Assembly: GCA_964436865.1 (NCBI GenBank)
Contig: CAYTFK010000004.1
Coordinates: 6,167 to 70,166, forward strand
DNA from: JAXGPP01 sp964436865
GTDB lineage: Bacteria; Planctomycetota; Planctomycetia; Pirellulales; Thermoguttaceae
DNA: 64,000 bases
Direction: 5' to 3'
Of the stretch, positions 44,995 to 54,006 are shown piece by piece. The position numbers and the translations under genes are program-made. The notes beneath the pieces were generated by a model that made no database searches, was not told where the DNA came from, and saw only the letters and a program-made list of their open reading frames with translations. How positions within the stretch are numbered: position 1 is the stretch's first letter; each line of letters opens with the position of its first letter.

Positions 44995-47813
44995 TCGTTC
45001 TTCACCAGCGCGGCAGAGCCAGCGAATACGGGCAGCGGCAGGGTTGCGCCGTCGACCTCGTCCAACATCTCGCCAAAAGCGGCAGTCAAGCGTCGCCGAT
45101 CGTATTGCCCCTCGGCCAATACCCGCGCGCGACGGCCCATCTCCTCCAACTCTACCCGGTGATCGGCAGCCCAACGCACCGCGTCGGCCAAGGCGTGCGG
45201 TTGCTCGGGCGCTACCACAAAGCCAACTCCCTCAGCAGCGACGTCGGCCAGTTCTGTGCCCTCGGGCGCAATTACCATTGCGGCGGTGCCCGAGGCCAGC
45301 ACACCGTACAGTTTGCTCGGCATCAGGCAAGATGCTACCCGTTGGTCCAGCGGTACGAGATGCAGGTCGGCCGCGCTGAGACTCTCCGACAATCGTCCCT
45401 TCGACTGGTAAGGCAGGAAGCGGACGTTGTCCAAGCCAAGTTCCCGCGCCTGTCGCTCAAGGCGCGCCCTCGACGCGCCGTCGCCGACGAGCAAGAAGAG
45501 GATCTCCGCACGGTCTTTGAGCAGCCGCGCGGCCTCGATGATATCTTCCAGCCGTTGACACAGTCCGAGGTTGCCGGAATACATCACGACAAAGCGGCCG
45601 TCGAACCCGTGTTCCCGTCGGAATTCATTGCCGGTCTTTCTCGGATGGATGGCCGCCGTATCGACCCAGTTCGGCAGGCGCACGACCTTTTCCGGCGCCA
45701 CGCCGATTTCCAGCACTCGTGACTGCATGTCGCGGCTCAGCACGACGACGCGGTCGGCGCGCCGATAGGCGGCGTACATGGCCCGCCGCAGGCAGCGGAC
45801 GAGCATTCCCTCGTGCAGCTTGCCCAAAGCCAGCGCAATGTCGGGATAGAGATCCTGCAGGTAGACGACGAGTCTCGCCCCGTGGCGGCGCCTTAACAGC
45901 CAGCCCAGCAGGCACAGCAGCGGCGGATCGGTTTCTACCACGATTACATCCGGCCGTTCGGTTCGCCATGCCACTACAAGCGCCCCGGCCAGGTAGGTTG
46001 CCAGATTCACCGCGCGCCCGACGAGTGAACGTTTGTCCCAGCGCGTGTGCCGCACTCGGCGCACCGTTACGCCGTTGCGCAACTCGCGGCCACACCGCCG
46101 GTACTCCGCGCCGTCGGGATTCTGATTCGGCTGGCCGGCAATCACGGTCACGTCGTACGCGGCTGCCAGATCCTCCGCCAGTTCGGTGAGCAACTGCCCC
46201 GTGGCCTCGGCATCGGGCCAGTACGAGCGGTTGAGGAAACACACTCGCCGCCGTCTCCGCCCTTCACTACGCTCTCCCGCGGCTCCCAGTCCCGCGGCGC
46301 GCCGCGACGCGCGGCCGTTTCGCCCGTTGCGGGCGAGCGACAGCGTGCCGAGGGCAGAGTAGTCATCGGCCAACGAGCAAATTCTCTCCTCAAACGGTAC
46401 CAGCATGTCCATCAGGAGATCGATGGCACTGCACGATGACTCGCCGTTGCGTTCTCCCACGACGGTCAGCCGCGCGATGGGTTGGCCCGTGAGCAGCAGC
46501 GGTATGTCGACCTTCCAGCAGCGGTCGGCTCCGTCGGCCAGCGTCCGCTCCCAGGCCGCGCTGTAGCTCTCCTGAGCCAGCGGCAGATTGACGTCCAGCC
46601 GGATCCGTACGAGGTGCAAGCGGTCGGCCGATTCGGTGAGCGTTGTCCAAAGCAGGTCCCAGTCCCCCGAGCCTTGCAGCCGCACCGCCGTCTCCCGCAC
46701 CGCCGCATCCCGCGTGACGAGCGGGTGAAGCAGCGAGATCCCGACGCTTTTCAGGCGGTCGAACAGCAGCACCATCTCGCCCCGGCCAAACACCCCGCTC
46801 ACCGCCAGAATAACGACGATGGCCGGCCCGGTAAGCAAAGCCAGCAGGTCGCTCTTGAGCGATACGCTCAGCAGCGCCGCCACGCATGTCGCCGCGCAGC
46901 AGACGCCCACCCACGCCAACACTCGCTGGCTGCTTCCCAGGCTGCTGAGCAGCCGGTGGTGGAGATGGTCGCGGTCGGTCATGTAGATGCTTCGGCCGGT
47001 GAGCTTGCGGCGGATGATCGCAGCCACCGAGTCGAGCACCGGGATCGTCCATATCGCCAGGGGCGCCGCCAGCAGCACGGTCCCCGGTCCTTTGAGCGCC
47101 GCATCGATCGCCAGCGCGCCGACCACCAGTCCGATCAGCATGCTGCCGGCGTCGCCCAGAAAGACCCGCGCCGGCGGGAAATTGAACTGAAGGAATCCTA
47201 ACAGGCTGCCCCCGAGCACCAGAGCCACTACGGCCGCTGTGCCGTGCCCCGTTGCCGCCGCCATGGCGGCGATCGTCAGGCTCAGGATCACTCCCAGCAT
47301 CGCTGCCAGACCGTCGATCCCGTCGAGCAGGTTGATCGCATTCGTGGCGCCGACCAGCCAGAACAGCGTGAAAGGAACCGACAGCAGCCCCAACTCGATC
47401 CGCCAACCGAAGACCACGATCACTTGAATCACCGTCCCGGAGGCGATCAGGATCGATGCTGCGGCGATCTGGCCGATCAGCTTGTGGCGTCCCCGCAACC
47501 GGAAGCGGTCGTCGACGAGCCCAACCGCGACGATCGTGCTCGCCGCGGCGAGCATCGGCAGCAACTCTGTTGCCTCACCCCGTAACCCGAAGTCCCAGGG
47601 GCTCGGCAGGAGCGTCAGAACTGCCAGCACCGCGCATGATGCCAGCAGTACGGCCAGCCCGCCGCCCAGGGGTGTAGCGTCACCGTGCAGCTTGCGGTGG
47701 CCGTCCGGTCGGTCGGTAAGGCCGATCCGCAGAGCGGCGGCGCGAACCGCCGCCGTCAGCACCATACTCGTCGCCGCAGCGGCGGCAACGATGATCACAC
47801 TTGTGGAAATCAT
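44988..47813 (-). CDS. Fusion: WecA/TagO-like sugar-1-phosphate transferase + GT4 glycosyltransferase
   Basis: A single 941-residue frame joining two enzymes. Residues 1-345 form a polytopic MraY/WecA-family transferase: VGLVDDRFRLRG (Asp101/102), INLLDGIDGLA (Asp164/167), FLGDAGSM (Asp221) and DHLHHRLL (283-286). This domain loads a sugar-1-phosphate onto undecaprenyl phosphate. Residues 345-520 are a soluble linker with an unrecognised alpha/beta part and a Gly/Arg-rich stretch. Residues 523-941 are a GT4 enzyme similar to WbuB/WcaI-like transferases: CFLNRSYWPDAEATGQLLTEL, VIAGQPNQNP, YSGNLGLCQRLEDII, VASCLMPSKLYGVLASGTA. The start is set at the ATG at 47813; the frame opens at 47978 without support. 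The gene follows wzc after 124 bases and overlaps wzm. Confidence 0.9.
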   Translation of the reverse strand: MISTSVIIVAAAAATSMVLTAAVRAAALRIGLTDRPDGHRKLHGDATPLGGGLAVLLASCAVLAVLTLLPSPWDFGLRGEATELLPMLAAASTIVAVGLVDDRFRLRGRHKLIGQIAAASILIASGTVIQVIVVFGWRIELGLLSVPFTLFWLVGATNAINLLDGIDGLAAMLGVILSLTIAAMAAATGHGTAAVVALVLGGSLLGFLQFNFPPARVFLGDAGSMLIGLVVGALAIDAALKGPGTVLLAAPLAIWTIPVLDSVAAIIRRKLTGRSIYMTDRDHLHHRLLSSLGSSQRVLAWVGVCCAATCVAALLSVSLKSDLLALLTGPAIVVILAVSGVFGRGEMVLLFDRLKSVGISLLHPLVTRDAAVRETAVRLQGSGDWDLLWTTLTESADRLHLVRIRLDVNLPLAQESYSAAWERTLADGADRCWKVDIPLLLTGQPIARLTVVGERNGESSCSAIDLLMDMLVPFEERICSLADDYSALGTLSLARNGRNGRASRRAAGLGAAGERSEGRRRRRVCFLNRSYWPDAEATGQLLTELAEDLAAAYDVTVIAGQPNQNPDGAEYRRCGRELRNGVTVRRVRHTRWDKRSLVGRAVNLATYLAGALVVAWRTERPDVIVVETDPPLLCLLGWLLRRRHGARLVVYLQDLYPDIALALGKLHEGMLVRCLRRAMYAAYRRADRVVVLSRDMQSRVLEIGVAPEKVVRLPNWVDTAAIHPRKTGNEFRREHGFDGRFVVMYSGNLGLCQRLEDIIEAARLLKDRAEILFLLVGDGASRARLERQARELGLDNVRFLPYQSKGRLSESLSAADLHLVPLDQRVASCLMPSKLYGVLASGTAAMVIAPEGTELADVAAEGVGFVVAPEQPHALADAVRWAADHRVELEEMGRRARVLAEGQYDRRRLTAAFGEMLDEVDGATLPLPVFAGSAALVKNEC

Positions 47814-47937
47814 CGGAAACTTGCGATCGTGCTCAGAACCAGTGCTGCGGCCGTGATTGCAGTGCCATCCCCATCCTTCGCGCTTCCGAAGACGAGGCTT
47901 GTCGCGACGGTCGCCCGATGCGGGAGGCGTGCCTTCC

Positions 47938-50268
47938 TTAGCGCCGAGGTTGACCGGCGCGCTCTCCACGCGGCCCATTGTGGGCAGCGTCGGCCATCAA
48001 TTCCTCGCGCGGAGCAGCCGCCCGGAATTCGACCTCCTGCCCGTCGCTGCCGTAGGATTGGCTGTAACCGTAGCCGTAACGCGAACCCGCGCCATAGCGG
48101 TACTGGCCGTGGCGGAAATGGGTCCGCTGGCCGCCATACGGCTTGCCGCTGCCGACACCGTTGACGACCACTCCCAGCATCTCGGCGTCCAGTCCAGCCA
48201 GAATCTCCGTAGCCTGGATCGCCGCGTCGCGCGCTCCCTTAGTCAATCGCATGACCAGGATCACTGTATCCGCATGCGAGGCCACAATCGCCGGGTCGCT
48301 CACCGGCAACAGCGGCGGCGTGTCGATAATCACAAAGTCGTACTGCTCGCGCAACACGTCAAGCAACTCAGTAAACTCCGCCGAGCTCAACAGCTCAGCC
48401 GGGTTGGCCGGCAACGGCCCGCAGGGCAGCGCCCACAGCCCAACGACGGGCGTCTCACGCACACTGTCGCACAATTCCGATTGGCCGCTGAGCACCGTGG
48501 CCAGGCCGGCCGAATCGTCCAGCCCGAAGATCTTGGTGACCTTGGGGCGGCGGAAATCAGCGTCGACCAGCAGCACTCTCTTGCCCGACTGGGCCACCGA
48601 GATCGCCAGGTTGGCGGCCAGGGTGGTCTTCCCTTCGCCCGCATGCGCGCTGGTCACCTGCACGATCCGGTAATCCGACCGGCGAGCGCTGTACAACAGT
48701 GAAGTCCGCAGGCCGCGATACGCCTCTGCCGTCGGGCTTTCGGGTTGCAGGAATGTCGTGAGCACCGGGGCGACTCGCGACCGCACCGGATCGCGCCGCT
48801 GTACGGCAAGCTGCCGCCGGGTCGGCACGATGGTCGGGATGTGGCCCAGCACGGGAAGGCCGAGCTGCCGTCGTATTTCCTCCGGGCTGCGGAAACGGCG
48901 ATCCGCCCGATCCACCAGAAACGCCAGCATGAATCCGGCCAGCATGCCCAGGATGCCGCCGATGAGCAGGTTGTTCGCCAGGTTTGGCTGCACTTGCCAA
49001 GCCAAAGTCGGCGGTGAGATCACCTGCAGCGACACGCCGCCATAGTCCTTGTCGTTGACCAGGCTGATCTCGTCCAGACGTTTGACGACGGCGTCGAACA
49101 TGACTTGAAGGCGGCTGATTTCATCGCGATAATCCCGGTCGGCGTCCTGGAAATCGGCCATCGTCTTGGCCGCCTCGCGTTCCTTGACGAAGAGTGAGTC
49201 CAGCTCGCGAAGCTTCTCTTCGCCCACCTTGAGTTCCTGTTGCAGCGACTCGAGGTAGACTGCCAGCAGGTCTTTCTTCTCCTCGCTCGTCGCCCCGGCG
49301 CCCAGGTGCTCGCGGATCAAGTCCATCTTCTTCCGTACCGCCTTGACCTTGGGATGGTCGGGGCCGTAGTCCTCCAGCAGCATCTGCTCTTCCATCACTG
49401 TCGAGAAGATAGCCTCCTCCAATCCACTGCGCGGGCTGACCGTCTGGTCGCCTTTCGACTCCATGGCGGCCGTGGCCAGCAACAGCAGCGACTCGCGGCT
49501 GCCGTCCTTCATCGCCGCTTCGATCGCCCCGATCCTCGCCTTGGCCTGCGCGTTCTCGACCAGCACTTCGCCGCGGGCCGCCTCGATCTCGTGCAGCCGC
49601 GATTCGTGGAGGTTTCTGCCCTGCTCGCCGCTCCACAGAAGCGGCGTCTCCTGGCGAAACTTGCGGTAAGCCGCGCGCTTCTCGGTGAGCTGCTTGTGCA
49701 ACTCGTCATTGGCTCGCGTAATCAGTTGCACCGTATCGGTGCTGAGATTGCGGTGCTCCTGGCTGAGGAATTCCTCATAGGTCTTGATCACCGCATCCAG
49801 GATTCTCCGGCAATCCTCGGCGTCGAGCCCCACGTAGCTCAACGATATGACGTTCGACGTGTCTCCCGGTTTGCTGGCCCGATCGACGGTCAGCCCGCCC
49901 CGCACCACCGCCACCGGATCACCTTTGCCGTACAGCGACTTGAGCGATCCGAGCTTGTGCTTCTCCACCGCCGGCTGCAGAATCTTCGGGCTTCGCAACA
50001 GCAGCAGATGATTGCCCAGCGTGTCCTGCCGATACGTGTCGGGAGATTCCACGCCCTCCAGCGGCAGATCGGCGCCTTTGCCCATCAGCAGGATCTGGGC
50101 GTCCGATTGATACACCGGCGGCGACTTCAGGTAGTAGAAATAGGCCGCGCCGGTGGCCATCGCCGCCACGCATACCACGATCCATTTGCGGCGCCACACG
50201 GCCCACAGGACGCTTCCGCCGCCCTCATCGGAAGAATCCGCGTCGTTCCATTGCTGATGGTGTGCCAT
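47938..50268 (-). CDS. wzc: Polysaccharide co-polymerase/tyrosine autokinase
   Basis: A 776-residue inner-membrane regulator of polysaccharide assembly. ATG at 50268 is preceded by AAGGTGG; a TTG seven codons earlier is less likely. One helix at about 32-50 and another at about 430-450 flank the periplasmic Wzz domain, which holds long coiled coils. The cytoplasmic kinase shows Walker A (SAHAGEGKTTLAAN), A' (LLVDADFRRPK) and B (FVIIDTPPLLP). The C-terminus has a cluster of seven tyrosines (YGGQRTHFRHGQYRYG and following) that would be autophosphorylated, then about 40 further residues. It partners with Wza. Its presence shows the cluster has a co-polymerase even though an ABC exporter is also encoded. 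Confidence 0.95.
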   Translation of the reverse strand: MAHHQQWNDADSSDEGGGSVLWAVWRRKWIVVCVAAMATGAAYFYYLKSPPVYQSDAQILLMGKGADLPLEGVESPDTYRQDTLGNHLLLLRSPKILQPAVEKHKLGSLKSLYGKGDPVAVVRGGLTVDRASKPGDTSNVISLSYVGLDAEDCRRILDAVIKTYEEFLSQEHRNLSTDTVQLITRANDELHKQLTEKRAAYRKFRQETPLLWSGEQGRNLHESRLHEIEAARGEVLVENAQAKARIGAIEAAMKDGSRESLLLLATAAMESKGDQTVSPRSGLEEAIFSTVMEEQMLLEDYGPDHPKVKAVRKKMDLIREHLGAGATSEEKKDLLAVYLESLQQELKVGEEKLRELDSLFVKEREAAKTMADFQDADRDYRDEISRLQVMFDAVVKRLDEISLVNDKDYGGVSLQVISPPTLAWQVQPNLANNLLIGGILGMLAGFMLAFLVDRADRRFRSPEEIRRQLGLPVLGHIPTIVPTRRQLAVQRRDPVRSRVAPVLTTFLQPESPTAEAYRGLRTSLLYSARRSDYRIVQVTSAHAGEGKTTLAANLAISVAQSGKRVLLVDADFRRPKVTKIFGLDDSAGLATVLSGQSELCDSVRETPVVGLWALPCGPLPANPAELLSSAEFTELLDVLREQYDFVIIDTPPLLPVSDPAIVASHADTVILVMRLTKGARDAAIQATEILAGLDAEMLGVVVNGVGSGKPYGGQRTHFRHGQYRYGAGSRYGYGYSQSYGSDGQEVEFRAAAPREELMADAAHNGPRGERAGQPRR

Positions 50269-50304
50269 AGACGCCACCTTTGCCTTCAAGACCAGGAAAA
50301 ACGT

Positions 50305-52959
50305 TTAATCGCCGCTATCGTCCGAGGCCACTCGCGCCCGCCGGATCTCCTCAAGGAGTTCGTGGCAGGCCTGATTCCCCGGTTCCAGAAACGCGCCCAA
50401 GCGCGCCTGCTCGAATGCTTCATCAAGTCGCGATTGCCGCTTCAGGGCAACCGCGAACGAGTACCTCCAGGCGGCGTCGCGCGGACGGAGCCCGACCGCC
50501 GCTCGGTAGTCGTCGTTCGACTCGGAATACCGCCCCTGAAGCTCCCTCGCCTCCGCCCGCAGCAACAGCCGCTCGTCCTCAGCCAGGTCTGACTGGTTCA
50601 CCAGCCGCTCCGCATAGGCGCCGTACGCACGCCGGATTGCCTCGTGCTCCTGCTCCGGGTAGCAGTCCCGAGCCAGTCGCACGACCAGCGCCGGCGATTC
50701 CGGCACGACATTCATCAGCACGGCTTCCGGTGCCAACTGGGTCTGGGCCAAGGCAATGATCCGCCGGCCAAAGCGGCCGTCGACCTCCAGGCTCTCACGC
50801 CACACGGCCCATGCCGCCTCCAGCCTTCCCGCCCGATAGTGCGCCAGTCCCGCTTCGAACAACCGCCGCGCGTCGCTTGGCGACGTCCGCCGCAACCGCT
50901 CCGCATGGATTCCGTCGCTGGCCGGATCGGCGACCAGGCCGCCCAGTCGCGCCAGTTCGAGGTGCACATCGGGCAGCAGCGGGCAGGCACGTCGGGCGAA
51001 CACAAGGTGCGCCAGGGCCCTCTGCAAGTAATCCCGCACGCGCCCGTCGCTTTGCACCTGGACTCGCTGGGACGGTGTCATGAGATGCAACTGGCGATGC
51101 ATCACGCCGGGCGAAGTTGCCTCCCAGACTACATTCGCGCTGACCGAGGCTGATGTGAGCCGTCGGAGTTCGGCGAATCGCTCCAGCCGATAAAGGCGGA
51201 TCCAGAGTCGCGCCGCCCGCTCATGCGACTCGGCGTCGTCTGTACGCTGCTGGACCGCGGCCAACGTGGTTCGTAACGCGCGGCGAACGGCCTGGTCATC
51301 CCATTCGGCGAGCGCCGCCGAGTCGTTCTGCGCCGCTCTTGCCGCCACCGCGCCTCTCGCTTCAAAGCCGCCCCATACCACCAGCGTCAGCACTGCGGCC
51401 AACGTTAGCGGTCCCCACCGCGTGCCCGCCACAGCGGTCCGCTCGTTGGCTTTGTCCCCGCTCCCGGCGGCCACCGCCCCGCTCAGCGTGGCAAACAACA
51501 GCATGTTGGCCGGCAGGTACAAGCCGAAATCAAACCCCCCATGGATTGCCTGGACCGTAACAGCGAACAGACCCGCCAGGCCAAACGCGAACGCGGCCGA
51601 TTCGGCCCGTCGAATGAGCTGTAATGCCCCGCGCGCAACAAGTACCAGCGTCAGGAGCATCAGTCCCAGTCCTACTGCGCCGGCATCCAGCAGAGCTTCG
51701 AGATACTGGTTCTCCGCATGGTAGAACCACACCCCCTTGGGCTGCTGCTCGTAGAGCGGATAGACGTAACGATATGTTCCCAGGCCGCTTCCCAAGAGCC
51801 AGAAGTCGGGCACTGCGGCCAGGCTTTCTTGCCAATGGGCAATCCGCCCGTCATTGACGATTTGCCGGTCGAACAGGCTGGCGAAGCGCGTCTGGACGGC
51901 GCTCGTCAGCCCAATCCATCCCACGAGCATTGCGCCGGCGATCAAGGCTGCTGCAATGGGCAGCAGGAATCCCGCGCGTCGACCGGCCAGCCATGCGGTT
52001 GCGGCCAGCGTGATTGTGCCGCCGGCAACCGCGAGCCACGCGCCCCGCGACATCGCGCACAGGATCCCGGCGATCATCGCACCGGCCAGCCCCAGCGCCG
52101 CCAGCAAGGGAGCGTCGATGCGCGCCACAATGCTGTCCAGCCGCCACTTCGTCCGCCGCGATGGCCAAGTCGCTCCGCCATACTCGTATTCCGCCGTGGA
52201 ACCCCGCAGCGCGAGCCAGACAACCAGTGCGATTGCGCCTGCCAGACAAGTGGCTACAAAGCCTGCGCCGCTGTTGCGGTTCACAAACGGCCCGAACGGG
52301 TTGCCGCCGTGCGTCATCGGCACCCGCCAATAGAGCAAACCGTTCCAGGTCAATTGCTGCGCCAGCCCGAAGCATGCCAGCGCCGCACCGTTGACGGCCA
52401 GTGCGCCGCAAAGCCACATCCGCGACTGTGATCCGCGAAACAAGACCGCGCCGACCAGGAACGAGCCGCTGGCCATGGCCAGCAATGCCAGGTCGTGTCG
52501 CGTCGATGCCGGGTAGAGGCTGATCGGCGACCGCGTTGACGCTGGCGGTATGAGCAGCGACTCTGCCATCATCCGCTCGCCAGCCGCTGTTTCATCCGCC
52601 AGCAGGGCCCTCCACCGCGCTGCGCCGGGCGCCACTCGCGACAACGCCGGGGCTTCCAGCGGAATCAACTGCGCGGCTCCCAAAGCCAATCCGGCCAGCA
52701 ATGGCGCGGCCGCCACCGGCAGCTTCCATTGGTCCGGAAGCGAACCGCCGCCGCACACCAGGCAGCAGGCCATCGCGAAGGCCACGCCGGCAAACAGCCA
52801 CACCTGCACCGCGGGCTGCACGCCGCCATAGAACCAGGCTGGCAACGTGACCAGCAGGATTGCCGCGGTCCGACCGGCCATTCCGGCCAGCCAGGCGCAC
52901 GAAAACCCGTCGCCCGGGCGCGGCCAGCGCGCACCGGGCTCCGTCCAACGAGCCATCAT
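50305..52959 (-). CDS. O-antigen ligase/polymerase-like membrane protein with TPR-like C-terminus
   Basis: An 884-residue protein. The start is uncertain: two consecutive ATGs (52959, 52956) give a basic head before the first helix and fit better than the frame opening at 53127. At least ten membrane segments lie in residues 20-480. The Wzy_C/WaaL signature includes FVNRNSGAGFVATCLAGA, MSRGAWLAVAGG and LLGSGLGTYRYVYPLYEQ with HAENQYLEALLDAGA. From about 540 the chain is soluble and helical, with repeated hairpins (LFEAGLAHYRAGRLEAAWAVW, LRPRDAAWRYSFAVALKRQ) that look like tetratricopeptide repeats facing the periplasm. It lies 36 bases downstream of wzc in the minus direction of reading order, directly before it in transcription. 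Confidence 0.85.
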   Translation of the reverse strand: MMARWTEPGARWPRPGDGFSCAWLAGMAGRTAAILLVTLPAWFYGGVQPAVQVWLFAGVAFAMACCLVCGGGSLPDQWKLPVAAAPLLAGLALGAAQLIPLEAPALSRVAPGAARWRALLADETAAGERMMAESLLIPPASTRSPISLYPASTRHDLALLAMASGSFLVGAVLFRGSQSRMWLCGALAVNGAALACFGLAQQLTWNGLLYWRVPMTHGGNPFGPFVNRNSGAGFVATCLAGAIALVVWLALRGSTAEYEYGGATWPSRRTKWRLDSIVARIDAPLLAALGLAGAMIAGILCAMSRGAWLAVAGGTITLAATAWLAGRRAGFLLPIAAALIAGAMLVGWIGLTSAVQTRFASLFDRQIVNDGRIAHWQESLAAVPDFWLLGSGLGTYRYVYPLYEQQPKGVWFYHAENQYLEALLDAGAVGLGLMLLTLVLVARGALQLIRRAESAAFAFGLAGLFAVTVQAIHGGFDFGLYLPANMLLFATLSGAVAAGSGDKANERTAVAGTRWGPLTLAAVLTLVVWGGFEARGAVAARAAQNDSAALAEWDDQAVRRALRTTLAAVQQRTDDAESHERAARLWIRLYRLERFAELRRLTSASVSANVVWEATSPGVMHRQLHLMTPSQRVQVQSDGRVRDYLQRALAHLVFARRACPLLPDVHLELARLGGLVADPASDGIHAERLRRTSPSDARRLFEAGLAHYRAGRLEAAWAVWRESLEVDGRFGRRIIALAQTQLAPEAVLMNVVPESPALVVRLARDCYPEQEHEAIRRAYGAYAERLVNQSDLAEDERLLLRAEARELQGRYSESNDDYRAAVGLRPRDAAWRYSFAVALKRQSRLDEAFEQARLGAFLEPGNQACHELLEEIRRARVASDDSGD

Positions 52960-53160
52960 AAGACGAGTTGGCCTGGCTGCGGGGAGATGCACAATCGATG
53001 ACGGGGAGTAGCGTGGTAAGAAACGGCCACGATACTTTGGCGGCGTCGCGAGTGGATGGCGACCGTGTGCGGGCGAAACGAAGCCGCGCATCCGGTCGAG
53101 AACCTCACGGTTCTTCCAGTCCGCCACGAAGCCAATGCGGCGAGACGTTCAATGCGAACG

Positions 53161-53952
53161 TCAGTCCTTCTGGCCTTTGTGCCCGTCTTTCACGTCGAAC
53201 GGCGTCGCAGGCGGTGGTGGTGGCTCGTCGTCGCCGCCCGCCAGACCGGCAAGGCCGCCCAACCCGCCCAACCCGGCCATCCCCAGCCCTGCTCCGCCGC
53301 CTCCGCCGGCCCCACACACTGGGCACGGCACCGCGGGCAGCGCGGCCATCGGCGGCGCGGCATGGCAGAGGACCTGGCACAACAGGGCGGCGTCGACCAT
53401 GGGAATGAGGTCAATCTCGATGATCCTGACTTCGGCCTCGCTCAAGGCCGGCGAATAGGGCAGCACTGCCACCCTGGCGACTCCCAGCCCCTCTTCGTCG
53501 AAGGCGATCACCGAGTAGACGCCTGGCCGCAATCCGACGCCCTGGAAATGGCCGCGCTCGTCGCTGTGGGTGGCAAACAATACCTGTCCGGCTTGGACGA
53601 AATTCACTGCCACGCTGACAGGAATCCGGATGCCGCTGGCATCCAGCGTGTAGACCGTCCCAGGCGCATTGCCGTCGGCCCGAAGATGGACGGCATTGGT
53701 CGTACGAGGCGTCCCGCTCTCCAGGTTGTCGGGAATGGGTGTCAAGGCAGGCTGGGCGTCGACCGGCAGCGCCGGCTGCACGGTTGGAGGCAACGCAGCA
53801 TCGGTTGGCGCCGGTGCCAGAGATTCCCCCGCCGTCGGTGCTGCAGGCAGCGGCACGACTTCTTGTGCGCTCAACACGGCCGTCCACGCAGCAATCGCTG
53901 CCGCCGCGACGACGGGCCATGCGTATCGGGCCTTCAGGGCAACCACTCTCAT
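53161..53952 (-). CDS. Secreted protein with carboxypeptidase-regulatory-like domain and Gly-rich tail
   Basis: A 263-residue protein starting at the ATG at 53952, with GGGAGAG seven bases upstream. Residues 1-30 form a signal peptide ending SAQ. A Pro/Ala-rich linker (to about 80) precedes a beta-sandwich-like segment (VHLRADGNAPGTVYTLDASG and GVGLRPGVYSVIAFDEEG), a pattern seen in carboxypeptidase-regulatory-like domains of planctomycetes. The C-terminus has a Cys-containing stretch with CQVLCHAA and CPVCGAG, a Gly/Leu-rich run, then a charged tail. The function is unknown. Its place between the regulator and the ligase/wzc genes suggests an envelope role in export or attachment. Confidence 0.75.
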   Translation of the reverse strand: MRVVALKARYAWPVVAAAAIAAWTAVLSAQEVVPLPAAPTAGESLAPAPTDAALPPTVQPALPVDAQPALTPIPDNLESGTPRTTNAVHLRADGNAPGTVYTLDASGIRIPVSVAVNFVQAGQVLFATHSDERGHFQGVGLRPGVYSVIAFDEEGLGVARVAVLPYSPALSEAEVRIIEIDLIPMVDAALLCQVLCHAAPPMAALPAVPCPVCGAGGGGGAGLGMAGLGGLGGLAGLAGGDDEPPPPPATPFDVKDGHKGQKD

Positions 53953-54006
53953 GCTACTCTCCCAAATCAAAGGTAGTAAAAACACTGTTGCGGGGACGAG
54001 CTACCG

